A stretch of DNA of 10,598 bases. Source: Candidatus Dojkabacteria bacterium. GTDB lineage: Bacteria > Patescibacteriota > Dojkabacteria > SC72. How positions within the stretch are numbered: the first letter of the stretch is position 1; each line of letters starts with the position of its first letter. The notes beneath the pieces were generated by a model. The model searched no databases, had not been told where the DNA came from, and saw only the letters and a program-made list of their open reading frames with translations. This document shows, one piece after another, positions 1 to 5,770 of the stretch. The stretch covers positions 1-10,598 of the forward strand of contig JAAZAL010000105.1 in NCBI GenBank assembly GCA_012514355.1. Reading direction: 5' to 3'. The position numbers and the translations under genes are program-made.

Positions 1-439
1 ACAAGCCTGTAAATATGGGAGTATTATTACCATTTGATTTAACTAATTGTTTAACCTGATTTAGAACTTTCCCGCTATTAAAGATTAGTTTTTCCTTTTC
101 ACCTCTATTAGTAGAAATTACCAAATTCCCTTTGGTAATTGATACCAATCTGTTGTACGCTTTTTTAGTTCTTTCAGAAATCTCTGTATCAGAGAAATGG
201 CTTACAATTGGTAATTTAACCATATTATCTTTAAAGAGTACTCCATCTATATCTAGTAAACAGATATTAAAATCTTTATCATTAAATATCTGCTCTTTTT
301 CTATTGTATCTACTGCTTGAGTAAAACTTTGGACAAAGACTTCTTTGTATTCAGTTTCCTCCTGTTTTGTATCATGAAAAGTAGTAATATCTTGCTCATC
401 TATATTTCCATCTTGAGGAATATATTCAAGTGTTTCCAT
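1..439 (-). CDS. HAD-superfamily hydrolase-like protein, 3' end cut by the window edge
   Basis: The minus-strand frame is open from an ATG at 439-437 to the left edge (146 codons seen). About 55 acidic, probably disordered residues precede a core beginning NICLLDIDGVLF. This fits HAD motif I (DxDG, nucleophile D63 and acid/base D65), which forms the phospho-aspartate intermediate in HAD phosphatases. A second hydrophobic strand, NLVISTNRG at about residues 105-113, fits motif II (S109/T110) at the usual distance for a HAD fold without a large C1 cap. Motifs III and IV would lie outside the window, so activity and substrate cannot be judged. No signal peptide or membrane segment is seen. The gene is divergent from the 76-residue membrane protein. 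A TATACT box ends 8 bases before the ATG, with no Shine-Dalgarno site, suggesting a leaderless transcript. The superfamily call is fairly secure and the function unknown. Confidence 0.75.
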   Translation of the reverse strand, partial: METLEYIPQDGNIDEQDITTFHDTKQEETEYKEVFVQSFTQAVDTIEKEQIFNDKDFNICLLDIDGVLFKDNMVKLPIVSHFSDTEISERTKKAYNRLVSITKGNLVISTNRGEKEKLIFNSGKVLNQVKQLVKSNGNNTPIFTGL

Positions 440-447
440 GTTTATAA

Positions 448-453
448 AGTATA
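448..453 (-). promoter_or_regulatory. -10 box of the HAD gene, leaderless arrangement
   Basis: On the minus strand this reads TATACT, 8 bases before the ATG at 439. With normal -10 to +1 spacing, transcription would begin at or next to the A of the start codon. No good -35 is seen 16-18 bases upstream; a TTGATA lies 22 bases upstream (476-481), which is too far. A 7-bp inverted repeat (459-465 and 475-481) lies just upstream. Confidence 0.45.
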
Positions 454-491
454 ATTAATTGATATTTAAATAGTATATCAAGAAGTTAAAA

Positions 492-520
492 TTGTCTAAA
501 GTTTGAAATTGTAATATACT
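492..520 (+). promoter_or_regulatory. Promoter of the 76-residue membrane protein and tRNA-Val
   Basis: TTGTCT (492-497) and TATACT (515-520) are separated by exactly 17 bases, a good sigma-70-type match. Transcription would start near 527, leaving a leader of about 20 bases with no clear Shine-Dalgarno sequence. It is the only convincing promoter upstream of the tRNA, so the small protein and the tRNA are probably on one transcript. Confidence 0.55.
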
Positions 521-547
521 GAATAATTAAGTTAACAGAGCAATAGA

Positions 548-778
548 ATGGATATAATGAAATATTTAATAGTAGCTGGAGTAAGTTTAATAGTTGCAGT
601 TATTGCTGGTATTATGGGGAATATACTTTCTGGTGTCCTTATTTTTATCCTTCTTTTTGGTGGATATATTTTATTAAATGTAACTAAGGTAATGAAAACA
701 GACACTCCAGAAGTTGTTGCAACTCAGGGAAATAACACACCAAATCCTACTGCCACTGTTCCTCCTAAGGACAATTAG
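548..778 (+). CDS. Small two-helix membrane protein with Thr/Pro-rich tail, overlapping tRNA-Val
   Basis: I do not recognise this 76-residue protein. Residues 5-24 and 26-45 are strongly hydrophobic and joined by a very short GIMGN turn, so it is probably a membrane hairpin with both ends on one side; one broken long helix is the alternative. A hydrophilic tail rich in Thr, Pro and Asn (51-76) follows. An alternative start is M4 at 557. The frame follows a good promoter and shows membrane-protein composition, so it is probably real, but it has no family support. Its end is unusual: codon 74 shares its last base with tRNA position 1, and D75, N76 and the TAG stop are tRNA positions 2-10. RNase P maturation of the tRNA would therefore remove the stop codon. 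Confidence 0.6.
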   Translation: MDIMKYLIVAGVSLIVAVIAGIMGNILSGVLIFILLFGGYILLNVTKVMKTDTPEVVATQGNNTPNPTATVPPKDN

Positions 779-842
779 CTCAGTTGGTTAGAGCACTACA
801 TTCACATTGTAGGGGTCAGTAGTTCGAGTCTACTATTGTCCA
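769..842 (+). tRNA. tRNA-Val (anticodon CAC)
   Basis: A complete 74-base cloverleaf can be drawn: a perfect 7-bp acceptor stem (769-775 with 835-841), a 4-bp D stem GCTC/GAGC with GG in the loop, a 5-bp anticodon stem CTACA/TGTAG, loop TTCACAT, a 5-base variable loop, and a 5-bp T stem AGTAG/CTACT with loop TTCGAGT. Position 33 is T802 and positions 34-36 are CAC (803-805), decoding GUG valine. The discriminator is A842, as usual for tRNA-Val. The CCA tail is not encoded and must be added after transcription. The first 10 bases overlap the end of the upstream small gene, and the convergent mscL stop is only 5 bases downstream. Confidence 0.95.
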
Positions 843-847
843 ATTTC

Positions 848-1315
848 TTACTTAAGCGTACTTGTACAGAAAGGACATTTCTTTGCTTTAATATCTATTT
901 CTGACATACAGTAAGGACATTTCTTTGTTGTTTTAGCTACCTCTTTTTCCTTTTTCTCAGTAGCTTTTGCTACAGCTTTACTTATGAAAAAAAGTACTAA
1001 TGCGGTTATAAAAAATGAAAGAAGAGCATTTAATACTAATCCGTATTGAATAACAACTGCATTATCTGCCTGTGCTTGTGCTAGTGTCTCATATTTAGTT
1101 TTACCTAAAGTAAAGAAAAGCTGATTAAAATCTAATTTTGCAGTAAGGAAACCAATAGGAGGAGTAAATACATTATTTACTAAAGAATCAATTAATCCTT
1201 TTAGTGCTCCACCAATTATTACACCGATAGCTAATGAGATTACACTATCTTTTATAGCAAAGGCTTTAAAATCTTCCCATGCTTGGATAAGTTTACTTGG
1301 CTTTGGATTTGCCAT
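848..1315 (-). CDS. mscL: Large-conductance mechanosensitive channel MscL with C-terminal zinc ribbon
   Basis: This 155-residue protein is an MscL homopentameric channel subunit, which opens under membrane tension to release solutes during hypo-osmotic shock. The N-terminal segment WEDFKAFAIKDSVISLAIGV followed by IIGGALKGLIDSLVNN matches the amphipathic helix and TM1 (about 24-46), including the Gly-rich gate. TPPIGFL follows, as in the family, then a periplasmic loop and TM2 (about 90-112). The usual cytoplasmic helix bundle is replaced by a lysine-rich linker and a compact zinc ribbon, CPYC then CPFC (C133, C136, C147, C150). Similar ribbon-tailed MscL proteins are, to my recollection, known in other bacteria. 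It lies downstream of the flippase and overlaps it by 23 bases in another frame. A TATATA box ends 8 bases before its ATG, so it may also have its own leaderless promoter. Confidence 0.93.
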   Translation of the reverse strand: MANPKPSKLIQAWEDFKAFAIKDSVISLAIGVIIGGALKGLIDSLVNNVFTPPIGFLTAKLDFNQLFFTLGKTKYETLAQAQADNAVVIQYGLVLNALLSFFITALVLFFISKAVAKATEKKEKEVAKTTKKCPYCMSEIDIKAKKCPFCTSTLK

Positions 1316-2528
1316 TTGATTTGTATATATTAAAAATTAAAATAAGCAGTACTAAGATAAATAGTACTCCATATATTACAACCTGATTGATGAAAGCATC
1401 ATTCAAGGTATTATTATTCAAATTATACAGTACAACCTGTAGTACGCAAACAGCAAAAAGGATATATATATGTGAGTAAGAGTCATTAACAAGTTGAGAG
1501 GTGATAATCATATACGATGTTGAGTATGCAATCATTGAAAGAGAATAAGAAACAATATATTTAGCAATATCTAAATATGCCCCATCATATACAAATTGAA
1601 GTATTTCATTAGTAAAAAGCATATATACTAGACAAATTATTCCTCCTGTAAGGGTAGATACTATTAGTGAGATAATTAAATTCTTCTTCCTTGCTTTCTT
1701 TTGAGAATTCGAAAGTTTAGAAATCATAAGACTAGCTATCGTGATTGAACCAAAATATACAATTTTTCCCATTAGAGAGAGGGCTCCATATGACGCTCTA
1801 ACTTCTGGGTTTACAAGTATTAAGTCTAAAGTGAATGGGACACTTAGGAGTAAAAAGGTAAGAAAGATTAATGAGATATGTTTGTAATTTAATTTAATTT
1901 CTTTTTTGTCTTCTTCCTTTCCCTTACTTTTAATTAATGGAAGTACAAATGCGGTTGTAATAATTGAAGGGATACAGAATGCCAAAATTATCATCTCTAA
2001 TCCAAAGTTATTAGTGATAGCAATATATCCCAGTAAAAACTTTAATACAGTTTCAAATAGCAAAACCATATTAAAGGAAAGAATCTTTTCTAAACCTAAA
2101 AGGAATCCTTTCGCAACAGGTGTAACTAGTGATATAAAAAGAGCAATTGAGAGTATTGGAATATATTTGACATCAATATTGGATATGTAAGCAATTTGAT
2201 TTCTTAAAAGTAGGAAAACAAGAGAAATAATTAATGCCACCACAACTAATTGTAGAGTACTTTTTCTCTTGAATTTATCTAGATTGAAATCTCTCTTACT
2301 TGCAACCTTTTTTGTTATGGCAGTTTGTATTGCAATAGCAGGAATCTGGACTAAAGTAATTATACCTAATATTGCATTGTAAATATTAAAATCATTGGAG
2401 ATTAAATTTCTTGCTAGGTAAATACTAAATAGGTAATTTAAGAAGTTTACTAATACTCCAATAACTAAAGTAATTAGTATTTGATTAAAAAAAGTTTTGT
2501 TTTGAGTTATATGTTTACTTAAATTCAT
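1293..2528 (-). CDS. Wzx/MurJ-type lipid-linked oligosaccharide flippase (MATE/MOP superfamily)
   Basis: This 411-residue protein is almost entirely membrane helices (about 12). The start, FFNQILITLVIGVLVNFLNYLFSIYLARNLISNDFNIYNAILGIITL, is the standard opening of polysaccharide-biosynthesis/Wzx-like proteins: TM1, the LARxL-D-F turn, then TM2. It ends in an alternating hydrophobic pattern and a Lys-rich tail (NGKSKAK). Such proteins move undecaprenyl- or other lipid-linked sugars across the cytoplasmic membrane for surface polysaccharide or cell-wall assembly; the cargo cannot be told from sequence. I chose the ATG at 2528-2526. A longer frame begins at 2573, but it would leave one base to the divergent rmuC start and adds a segment unlike the family. 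The stop lies 23 bases inside mscL, suggesting coupled expression. Confidence 0.82.
   Translation of the reverse strand: MNLSKHITQNKTFFNQILITLVIGVLVNFLNYLFSIYLARNLISNDFNIYNAILGIITLVQIPAIAIQTAITKKVASKRDFNLDKFKRKSTLQLVVVALIISLVFLLLRNQIAYISNIDVKYIPILSIALFISLVTPVAKGFLLGLEKILSFNMVLLFETVLKFLLGYIAITNNFGLEMIILAFCIPSIITTAFVLPLIKSKGKEEDKKEIKLNYKHISLIFLTFLLLSVPFTLDLILVNPEVRASYGALSLMGKIVYFGSITIASLMISKLSNSQKKARKKNLIISLIVSTLTGGIICLVYMLFTNEILQFVYDGAYLDIAKYIVSYSLSMIAYSTSYMIITSQLVNDSYSHIYILFAVCVLQVVLYNLNNNTLNDAFINQVVIYGVLFILVLLILIFNIYKSNGKSKAK
1324..1329 (-). promoter_or_regulatory. Candidate internal -10 box for leaderless mscL
   Basis: On the minus strand TATATA ends exactly 8 bases before the mscL ATG, the same spacing as at recA and the HAD gene. 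It lies inside the last codons of the flippase. The -35 region is poor, and AT-rich DNA gives such boxes by chance. Confidence 0.3.
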
Positions 2529-2574
2529 AATGTATAATAAATGAGAATACAATAATTTTAAACATTTTACCATT

Positions 2575-3714
2575 ATGGAGTTAGCAATTGGACTTTTAGG
2601 AGGTTTACTTTTAGGAATAGGGATATTCTATCTCTTCTTTAAAGGAAATAGGAAACAGAATGATGAGATTACAGATACTATATCAGCAAAATTAAATGAG
2701 ATTATGCCTACCATATTAGATCAAGCTAATGAGAGTTTAGTTAGAATGGCTGATCAAAAACTTGGTGCTGAATCTAGTAAGAGTAGGTTAGATTTAGAGA
2801 ACAAAAGAGAAGAGATAGAGAGGTTGGTAAAGGTAATTCAGGAGGATTTAAAAGAGAGTAAAAAGGAGTTAGAGGTGTCTGATAAAGAGAGGATTAATTC
2901 TTTTTCTGCATTAAAAAACTCTTTAGATGAGTATAAAAAGATTACTGAACAGTTGTCAGTTAGTACTGAGAATTTAAAAAAGGTTTTATCAAATAATCAA
3001 CTTAGGGGTCAGTTTGGAGAGCAAGTAGCTGATGATTTACTAAAAATGGCTGGTTTTGTTGTTGGAGAAAACTATACTAGGCAAGAAAGTGAGAATGGGG
3101 CAAGACCTGATTTTACGGTATATTTACCTGATAGAACTAAGATTAATATTGATGCTAAATTTCCTTACTCTGCATTACAGAGAATGACCGAAACAGATGA
3201 TACGGATGCTAAAAAGAGATATATGAAGGAGTTTGAATCAGATATTAAAGAGAAAATTAAACAGGTTACTACAAGAGAATATATTAGTCCTGAGGATAGA
3301 ACTGTAGATTTTGTAATTCTGTTTATTCCTAATGAAATGATTTTTTCCTTTATTTATGACAAGATGCCTCAGATTTGGGAAGATGCTATGGCTAAAAAGG
3401 TTGTACTCGCTGGTCCTTTTAGTTTTACAGCAATACTTAGAATGGTAAAACAGGCTTATGAGAATTTTAGAGTACAAGAGAATATTTTCAAGATTGTAGG
3501 TCATGTTCAATCAGTAGAAAAAGAGTTTGATAAGTTTAGTGATGAGTTTGATAAGGTAGGGGTTAAGATTGATCAACTTCAAAAACAGTACTCTGATGTA
3601 AGTACTACTAGGGTAAATCAAATGAAAAGAAAAATGGATTTAGTAAGATTAGAGGGAGGAGTTACAATAAATCCTCAGATTCCATTAATAACAGATAATG
3701 AAAAAGAGGGCTAG
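2575..3714 (+). CDS. rmuC: DNA recombination protein RmuC
   Basis: RmuC limits recombination at inverted repeats in E. coli and has a predicted PD-(D/E)XK nuclease-like core; its exact biochemical activity is less clear. This 379-residue protein has the full family layout. An N-terminal membrane anchor (about 3-22) is followed by a long charged coiled-coil region (about 35-140). The RmuC domain starts at RGQFGEQVADDLLKMAGF (144-161). The nuclease-fold core shows RPDFTVYLPD (177-186) and the strand NIDAKFP (191-197), with D179, D193 and K195 as the likely active-site residues. A second coiled coil follows (about 310-345). The start at 2575 is fixed by the anchor beginning straight after it. 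No Shine-Dalgarno sequence is visible; a TACAAT at 2548-2553 may be the -10. It sits about 1 kb from the recA operon on the same strand but is a separate unit, ended by the hairpin at its stop codon. Confidence 0.93.
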   Translation: MELAIGLLGGLLLGIGIFYLFFKGNRKQNDEITDTISAKLNEIMPTILDQANESLVRMADQKLGAESSKSRLDLENKREEIERLVKVIQEDLKESKKELEVSDKERINSFSALKNSLDEYKKITEQLSVSTENLKKVLSNNQLRGQFGEQVADDLLKMAGFVVGENYTRQESENGARPDFTVYLPDRTKINIDAKFPYSALQRMTETDDTDAKKRYMKEFESDIKEKIKQVTTREYISPEDRTVDFVILFIPNEMIFSFIYDKMPQIWEDAMAKKVVLAGPFSFTAILRMVKQAYENFRVQENIFKIVGHVQSVEKEFDKFSDEFDKVGVKIDQLQKQYSDVSTTRVNQMKRKMDLVRLEGGVTINPQIPLITDNEKEG

Positions 3715-3726
3715 ATTGCCCTCTTT
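3703..3726. terminator. Bidirectional intrinsic terminator between rmuC and the convergent small gene
   Basis: A perfect 9-bp inverted repeat AAAGAGGGC / GCCCTCTTT flanks a 6-base loop (TAGATT) containing the rmuC stop codon TAG. On the minus strand the stem runs straight into TTTTT, a normal intrinsic terminator for the small gene ending at 3750. On the plus strand the T run is only CTTTGATATTT, weaker. The last rmuC codons are inside the stem. Confidence 0.75.
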
Positions 3727-3749
3727 GATATTTCAAGATAAAGACTCCT

Positions 3750-4016
3750 TTATTCAGTTGCTGTAGTCTCAACTGGTTCTGCTGGTTCCTGTGGTAGGGT
3801 AGCTTTTGCTTCTTGTTGAATCTGATCTTCTAAAGTTGGTTGTGTGATGTTGTTACTCTCAACAACTGGAGTAGTTTGAGTTGTAGCTACTGTTTTGGGA
3901 TTCCAAGCGAGTAGATAGAGTAGTATATATGCGCCTATACCAGTCAAAACAATAAGGCCAAGTAATTGATCATATCCTCTTCTTTCTGTAATTCTCATAA
4001 TCGCAATTATCATCAT
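3750..4016 (-). CDS. Small single-pass membrane protein with acidic Pro/Thr-rich tail
   Basis: I do not recognise this protein of up to 88 residues. A short basic N-terminus (MRITERRGYDQ) precedes one membrane helix (about 18-38, LLGLIVLTGIGAYILLYLLAW). A low-complexity tail of about 50 residues follows, rich in Thr, Pro, Glu and Gln, probably disordered and extracytoplasmic by the positive-inside rule. Three starts are possible: M1 (4016), M2 (4013) and M7 (3998). A TATACT box lies 4 bases before M1 and 7 before M2, and a GATAAT lies 7 before M7, so leaderless initiation at M2 or M7 fits best. It is convergent with rmuC, shares the hairpin terminator, and is divergent from the hydrolase gene by about 31 bases. 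The Thr/Pro tail recalls the 76-residue protein at 548-778, but the hydrophobic parts are not alike. Confidence 0.6.
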   Translation of the reverse strand: MMIIAIMRITERRGYDQLLGLIVLTGIGAYILLYLLAWNPKTVATTQTTPVVESNNITQPTLEDQIQQEAKATLPQEPAEPVETTATE

Positions 4017-4020
4017 TAAT

Positions 4021-4026
4021 AGTATA
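4021..4026 (-). promoter_or_regulatory. -10 box of the small membrane protein gene
   Basis: This reads TATACT on the minus strand, 4 bases before M1 and 7 before M2 of the gene starting near 4016. No -35 of quality was found in the 31-base divergent gap, so it would have to lie in the neighbouring gene. Confidence 0.35.
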
Positions 4027-4047
4027 GGCTTGTAAGATGATAAATAT

Positions 4048-4665
4048 ATGAAAAATATATCAAATATGATACTCTTAAATATGGAAGAAAAATCATGTGT
4101 AAGAATAATAAATGGTAATATACCAGTACTACTGTCTGCTCCACATGTGTTCTCTCATAGAAGACCATCTTTAACTATGTCATATAAATGGGGCGAAAAA
4201 CTAACCGATGAAATCGTTGAAGGTATATGTACTAGAACAGGAGCCTGGGGTGTAATTCAATCTGAAGAGACCTCTTTTGATCCTAATTGGCATAAACTTA
4301 AAGAAAATCCATATAAAAGTGTTGTTAATGATATTGTACAGAAGGAAAAGATTAAAAGGTTTATTGATATTCACGGTCTTAAAGATGAATATGAGTATGA
4401 TTTTGGTATATATTATCCATCTAAATTTTTTAAATCGATATCTCTATCAAAAGAGATAGCCAAGGTATTAAATCAAGGGAAGTTAAGAGGTAGTAATATA
4501 TGTATTTTTAGGCTACTAGATGATTACCAAGAGACATTAGGAGAGTACTGTGCTAATAAATTGAGAGTGCCTTCTGTACAAATAGAGATAGCAAGATATA
4601 TTAGAGAGGATGATAAGTTAAGAAATGAGGTAATTAACAGCCTCTCTTCATTTTTAGTTGTGTAA
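4048..4665 (+). CDS. N-formylglutamate amidohydrolase-like zinc hydrolase
   Basis: This 205-residue soluble protein resembles the N-formylglutamate amidohydrolase superfamily (metal-dependent amide hydrolases with a carboxypeptidase-like fold). The pattern is NIPVLLSAPHVFSHRRPS (24-41; H33, H37, R38, R39), a mid-protein E50 near the conserved Glu after the RR segment, SFDPNW (76-81), FIDIHGL (105-111, H109), and VPSVQIEIARYIR (174-186). H33, H109 and an acidic residue are the likely zinc ligands. True N-formylglutamate amidohydrolase acts in histidine breakdown, but no hut gene is nearby and the protein is short, so the real substrate is unknown; a small peptide or wall-derived amide is possible. 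The start is uncertain: M1 (4048), M7 (4066) or M12 (4081). The domain begins after M12, and a GATACT box lies 7 bases before it. It is transcribed alone toward recA. Confidence 0.6.
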   Translation: MKNISNMILLNMEEKSCVRIINGNIPVLLSAPHVFSHRRPSLTMSYKWGEKLTDEIVEGICTRTGAWGVIQSEETSFDPNWHKLKENPYKSVVNDIVQKEKIKRFIDIHGLKDEYEYDFGIYYPSKFFKSISLSKEIAKVLNQGKLRGSNICIFRLLDDYQETLGEYCANKLRVPSVQIEIARYIREDDKLRNEVINSLSSFLVV

Positions 4666-4690
4666 TTTTCATTAATAATAGCGGTATTTT

Positions 4691-4719
4691 TTGACTAAGA
4701 TACACTGCTTTGATATGCT
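4691..4719 (+). promoter_or_regulatory. recA promoter P1, extended -10
   Basis: TTGACT (4691-4696), a 17-base spacer, and TATGCT (4714-4719) preceded by TG at the extended -10 position (4711-4712). Transcription would start near 4726, giving a leader of about 28 bases without a Shine-Dalgarno site. This is the best -35/-10 pair in the recA upstream region. Confidence 0.55.
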
Positions 4720-4728
4720 TAGGTATAT
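4713..4728. promoter_or_regulatory. Near-palindrome over the recA P1 -10 box
   Basis: ATATGCTTAGGTATAT is a 16-base dyad in which 6 of 8 positions pair and the other two are G/T. It covers the P1 -10 box, so a protein bound there could block transcription. It does not resemble the LexA boxes of Proteobacteria or Firmicutes. It could be chance in AT-rich DNA. Confidence 0.25.
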
Positions 4729-4739
4729 ATTTAAAATAA

Positions 4740-4745
4740 TATAGT
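4740..4745 (+). promoter_or_regulatory. Candidate recA -10 box P2, leaderless arrangement
   Basis: TATAGT ends 8 bases before the recA ATG at 4754, so initiation here would make a leaderless recA mRNA. No -35 is visible at 16-18 bases; P1 lies upstream and either or both may be used. Confidence 0.35.
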
Positions 4746-4753
4746 ATTTTACT

Positions 4754-5770
4754 ATGGTATCAACTACAAAAGAGGTAAAAACATCTGTAGAGAGTGGAAA
4801 AAGTAAAGCCATTGATGTTGCTGTTGCGCAAATCGAAAAACAGTTTGGAAAGGGTTCTATTATGAAATTAGGAAGTAAAGAGAGGGTCAATGTAGAGGTA
4901 ATTCCAACAGGAGCTTTATCTTTGGATATGGCATTGGGTATTGGGGGTGTTCCTAAGGGAAGAATTATTGAGATATACGGCCCTGAGTCTTCTGGTAAAA
5001 CTACGCTAGCTATTCATATATTAGCGGAAGCTCAAAAAAAGGGTGATGCTGTTGCCTTTATAGATGCAGAGCACGCTTTTGATCCAACATATGCAAGTAA
5101 TATTGGTCTTAATATTGATGAGTTGTATATTTCTCAACCCGATTTCGGAGAGCAAGCTTTAGAGATATTAGAGACTTTAGTTAGGTCGGGAGCTTTTGGA
5201 GTAATAGTAGTAGACTCTGTTGCAGCACTTACACCTAGAGCAGAGATTGAAGGGGAGATGGGTGATAGTCATATGGGTTTGCAAGCGAGACTTATGTCTC
5301 AAGCATTGCGTAAAATTACCGCTATTGCTGGGAAGGCTGGTACTACAATAATATTTCTAAATCAGTTAAGAATGAAGATTGGTATTATGTTTGGTAATCC
5401 TGAAACAACTACAGGTGGTAATGCATTAAAGTTTTACGCTTCTGTAAGAATGGATATCAGACAGAGAGACAAAATTATGAGAGATGGGAATTTAGTAGGT
5501 CATACTAGAATAGTTAAGGTAGTTAAAAATAAAATGGCTCCTCCTTTTAAAGAGGCTAGTTTTGATATGATATATCCTTTAGGAATTGATAAAGAGAGTA
5601 GTATTTTAGATGCTGCTGTTTCTTTAAACATTGTTGAGAAATCTGGTGCTTGGTTTAAGTATGGTGATAAACAGTTAGCACAGGGAAGGGATGCAACAGT
5701 TACTCTTCTTAAAGAGGAGAAGAAGTTAAGAGATGAGATTGAAAAAGCGGTTCGTGCTAAAATGAAGTAG
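4754..5770 (+). CDS. recA: RecA recombinase
   Basis: RecA forms ATP-dependent filaments on single-stranded DNA, performs strand exchange and can act as co-protease in SOS systems. This 338-residue protein has every core element. The N-terminal oligomerisation helix with [14 protein letters not shown] (27-40) is followed by Walker A GPESSGKT (76-83), AEHAFDP (105-111), Walker [11 protein letters not shown] (150-159), loop L1 with [22 protein letters not shown], the [16 protein letters not shown] strand (201-216) and loop L2 [14 protein letters not shown]. The C-terminus stops at [11 protein letters not shown], so the acidic tail that damps E. coli RecA activity is missing. It is the first gene of recA-recX-recJ; recX starts on the next base after the stop. 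Promoters at 4691-4719 and 4740-4745 are proposed, and no LexA box is recognisable. Confidence 0.98.
   Translation: MVSTTKEVKTSVESGKSKAIDVAVAQIEKQFGKGSIMKLGSKERVNVEVIPTGALSLDMALGIGGVPKGRIIEIYGPESSGKTTLAIHILAEAQKKGDAVAFIDAEHAFDPTYASNIGLNIDELYISQPDFGEQALEILETLVRSGAFGVIVVDSVAALTPRAEIEGEMGDSHMGLQARLMSQALRKITAIAGKAGTTIIFLNQLRMKIGIMFGNPETTTGGNALKFYASVRMDIRQRDKIMRDGNLVGHTRIVKVVKNKMAPPFKEASFDMIYPLGIDKESSILDAAVSLNIVEKSGAWFKYGDKQLAQGRDATVTLLKEEKKLRDEIEKAVRAKMK

Noticed and set aside
132..320. Plus-strand open frame of 62 codons
   Set aside because: It lies antisense to the HAD gene, whose motif-bearing frame is on the other strand; no promoter and no family-like sequence.
1906..2190. Plus-strand open frame of 94 codons inside the flippase gene
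   Set aside because: Antisense shadow of a membrane protein with clear family features.
2529..2573. Longer N-terminus for the flippase
   Set aside because: It would start one base from the divergent rmuC ATG and adds 15 residues outside the family pattern.
3238..3510. Minus-strand open frame of 90 codons inside rmuC
   Set aside because: Antisense to the conserved RmuC domain, with improbable composition.
4277..4459. Second plus-strand frame inside the hydrolase gene
   Set aside because: Shifted frame of a gene with conserved motifs in the main frame; low-complexity Ile/Leu/Lys product.
4672..4890. Minus-strand open frame across the recA promoter and start
   Set aside because: Antisense to recA; Cys/Tyr-rich tail and no support.
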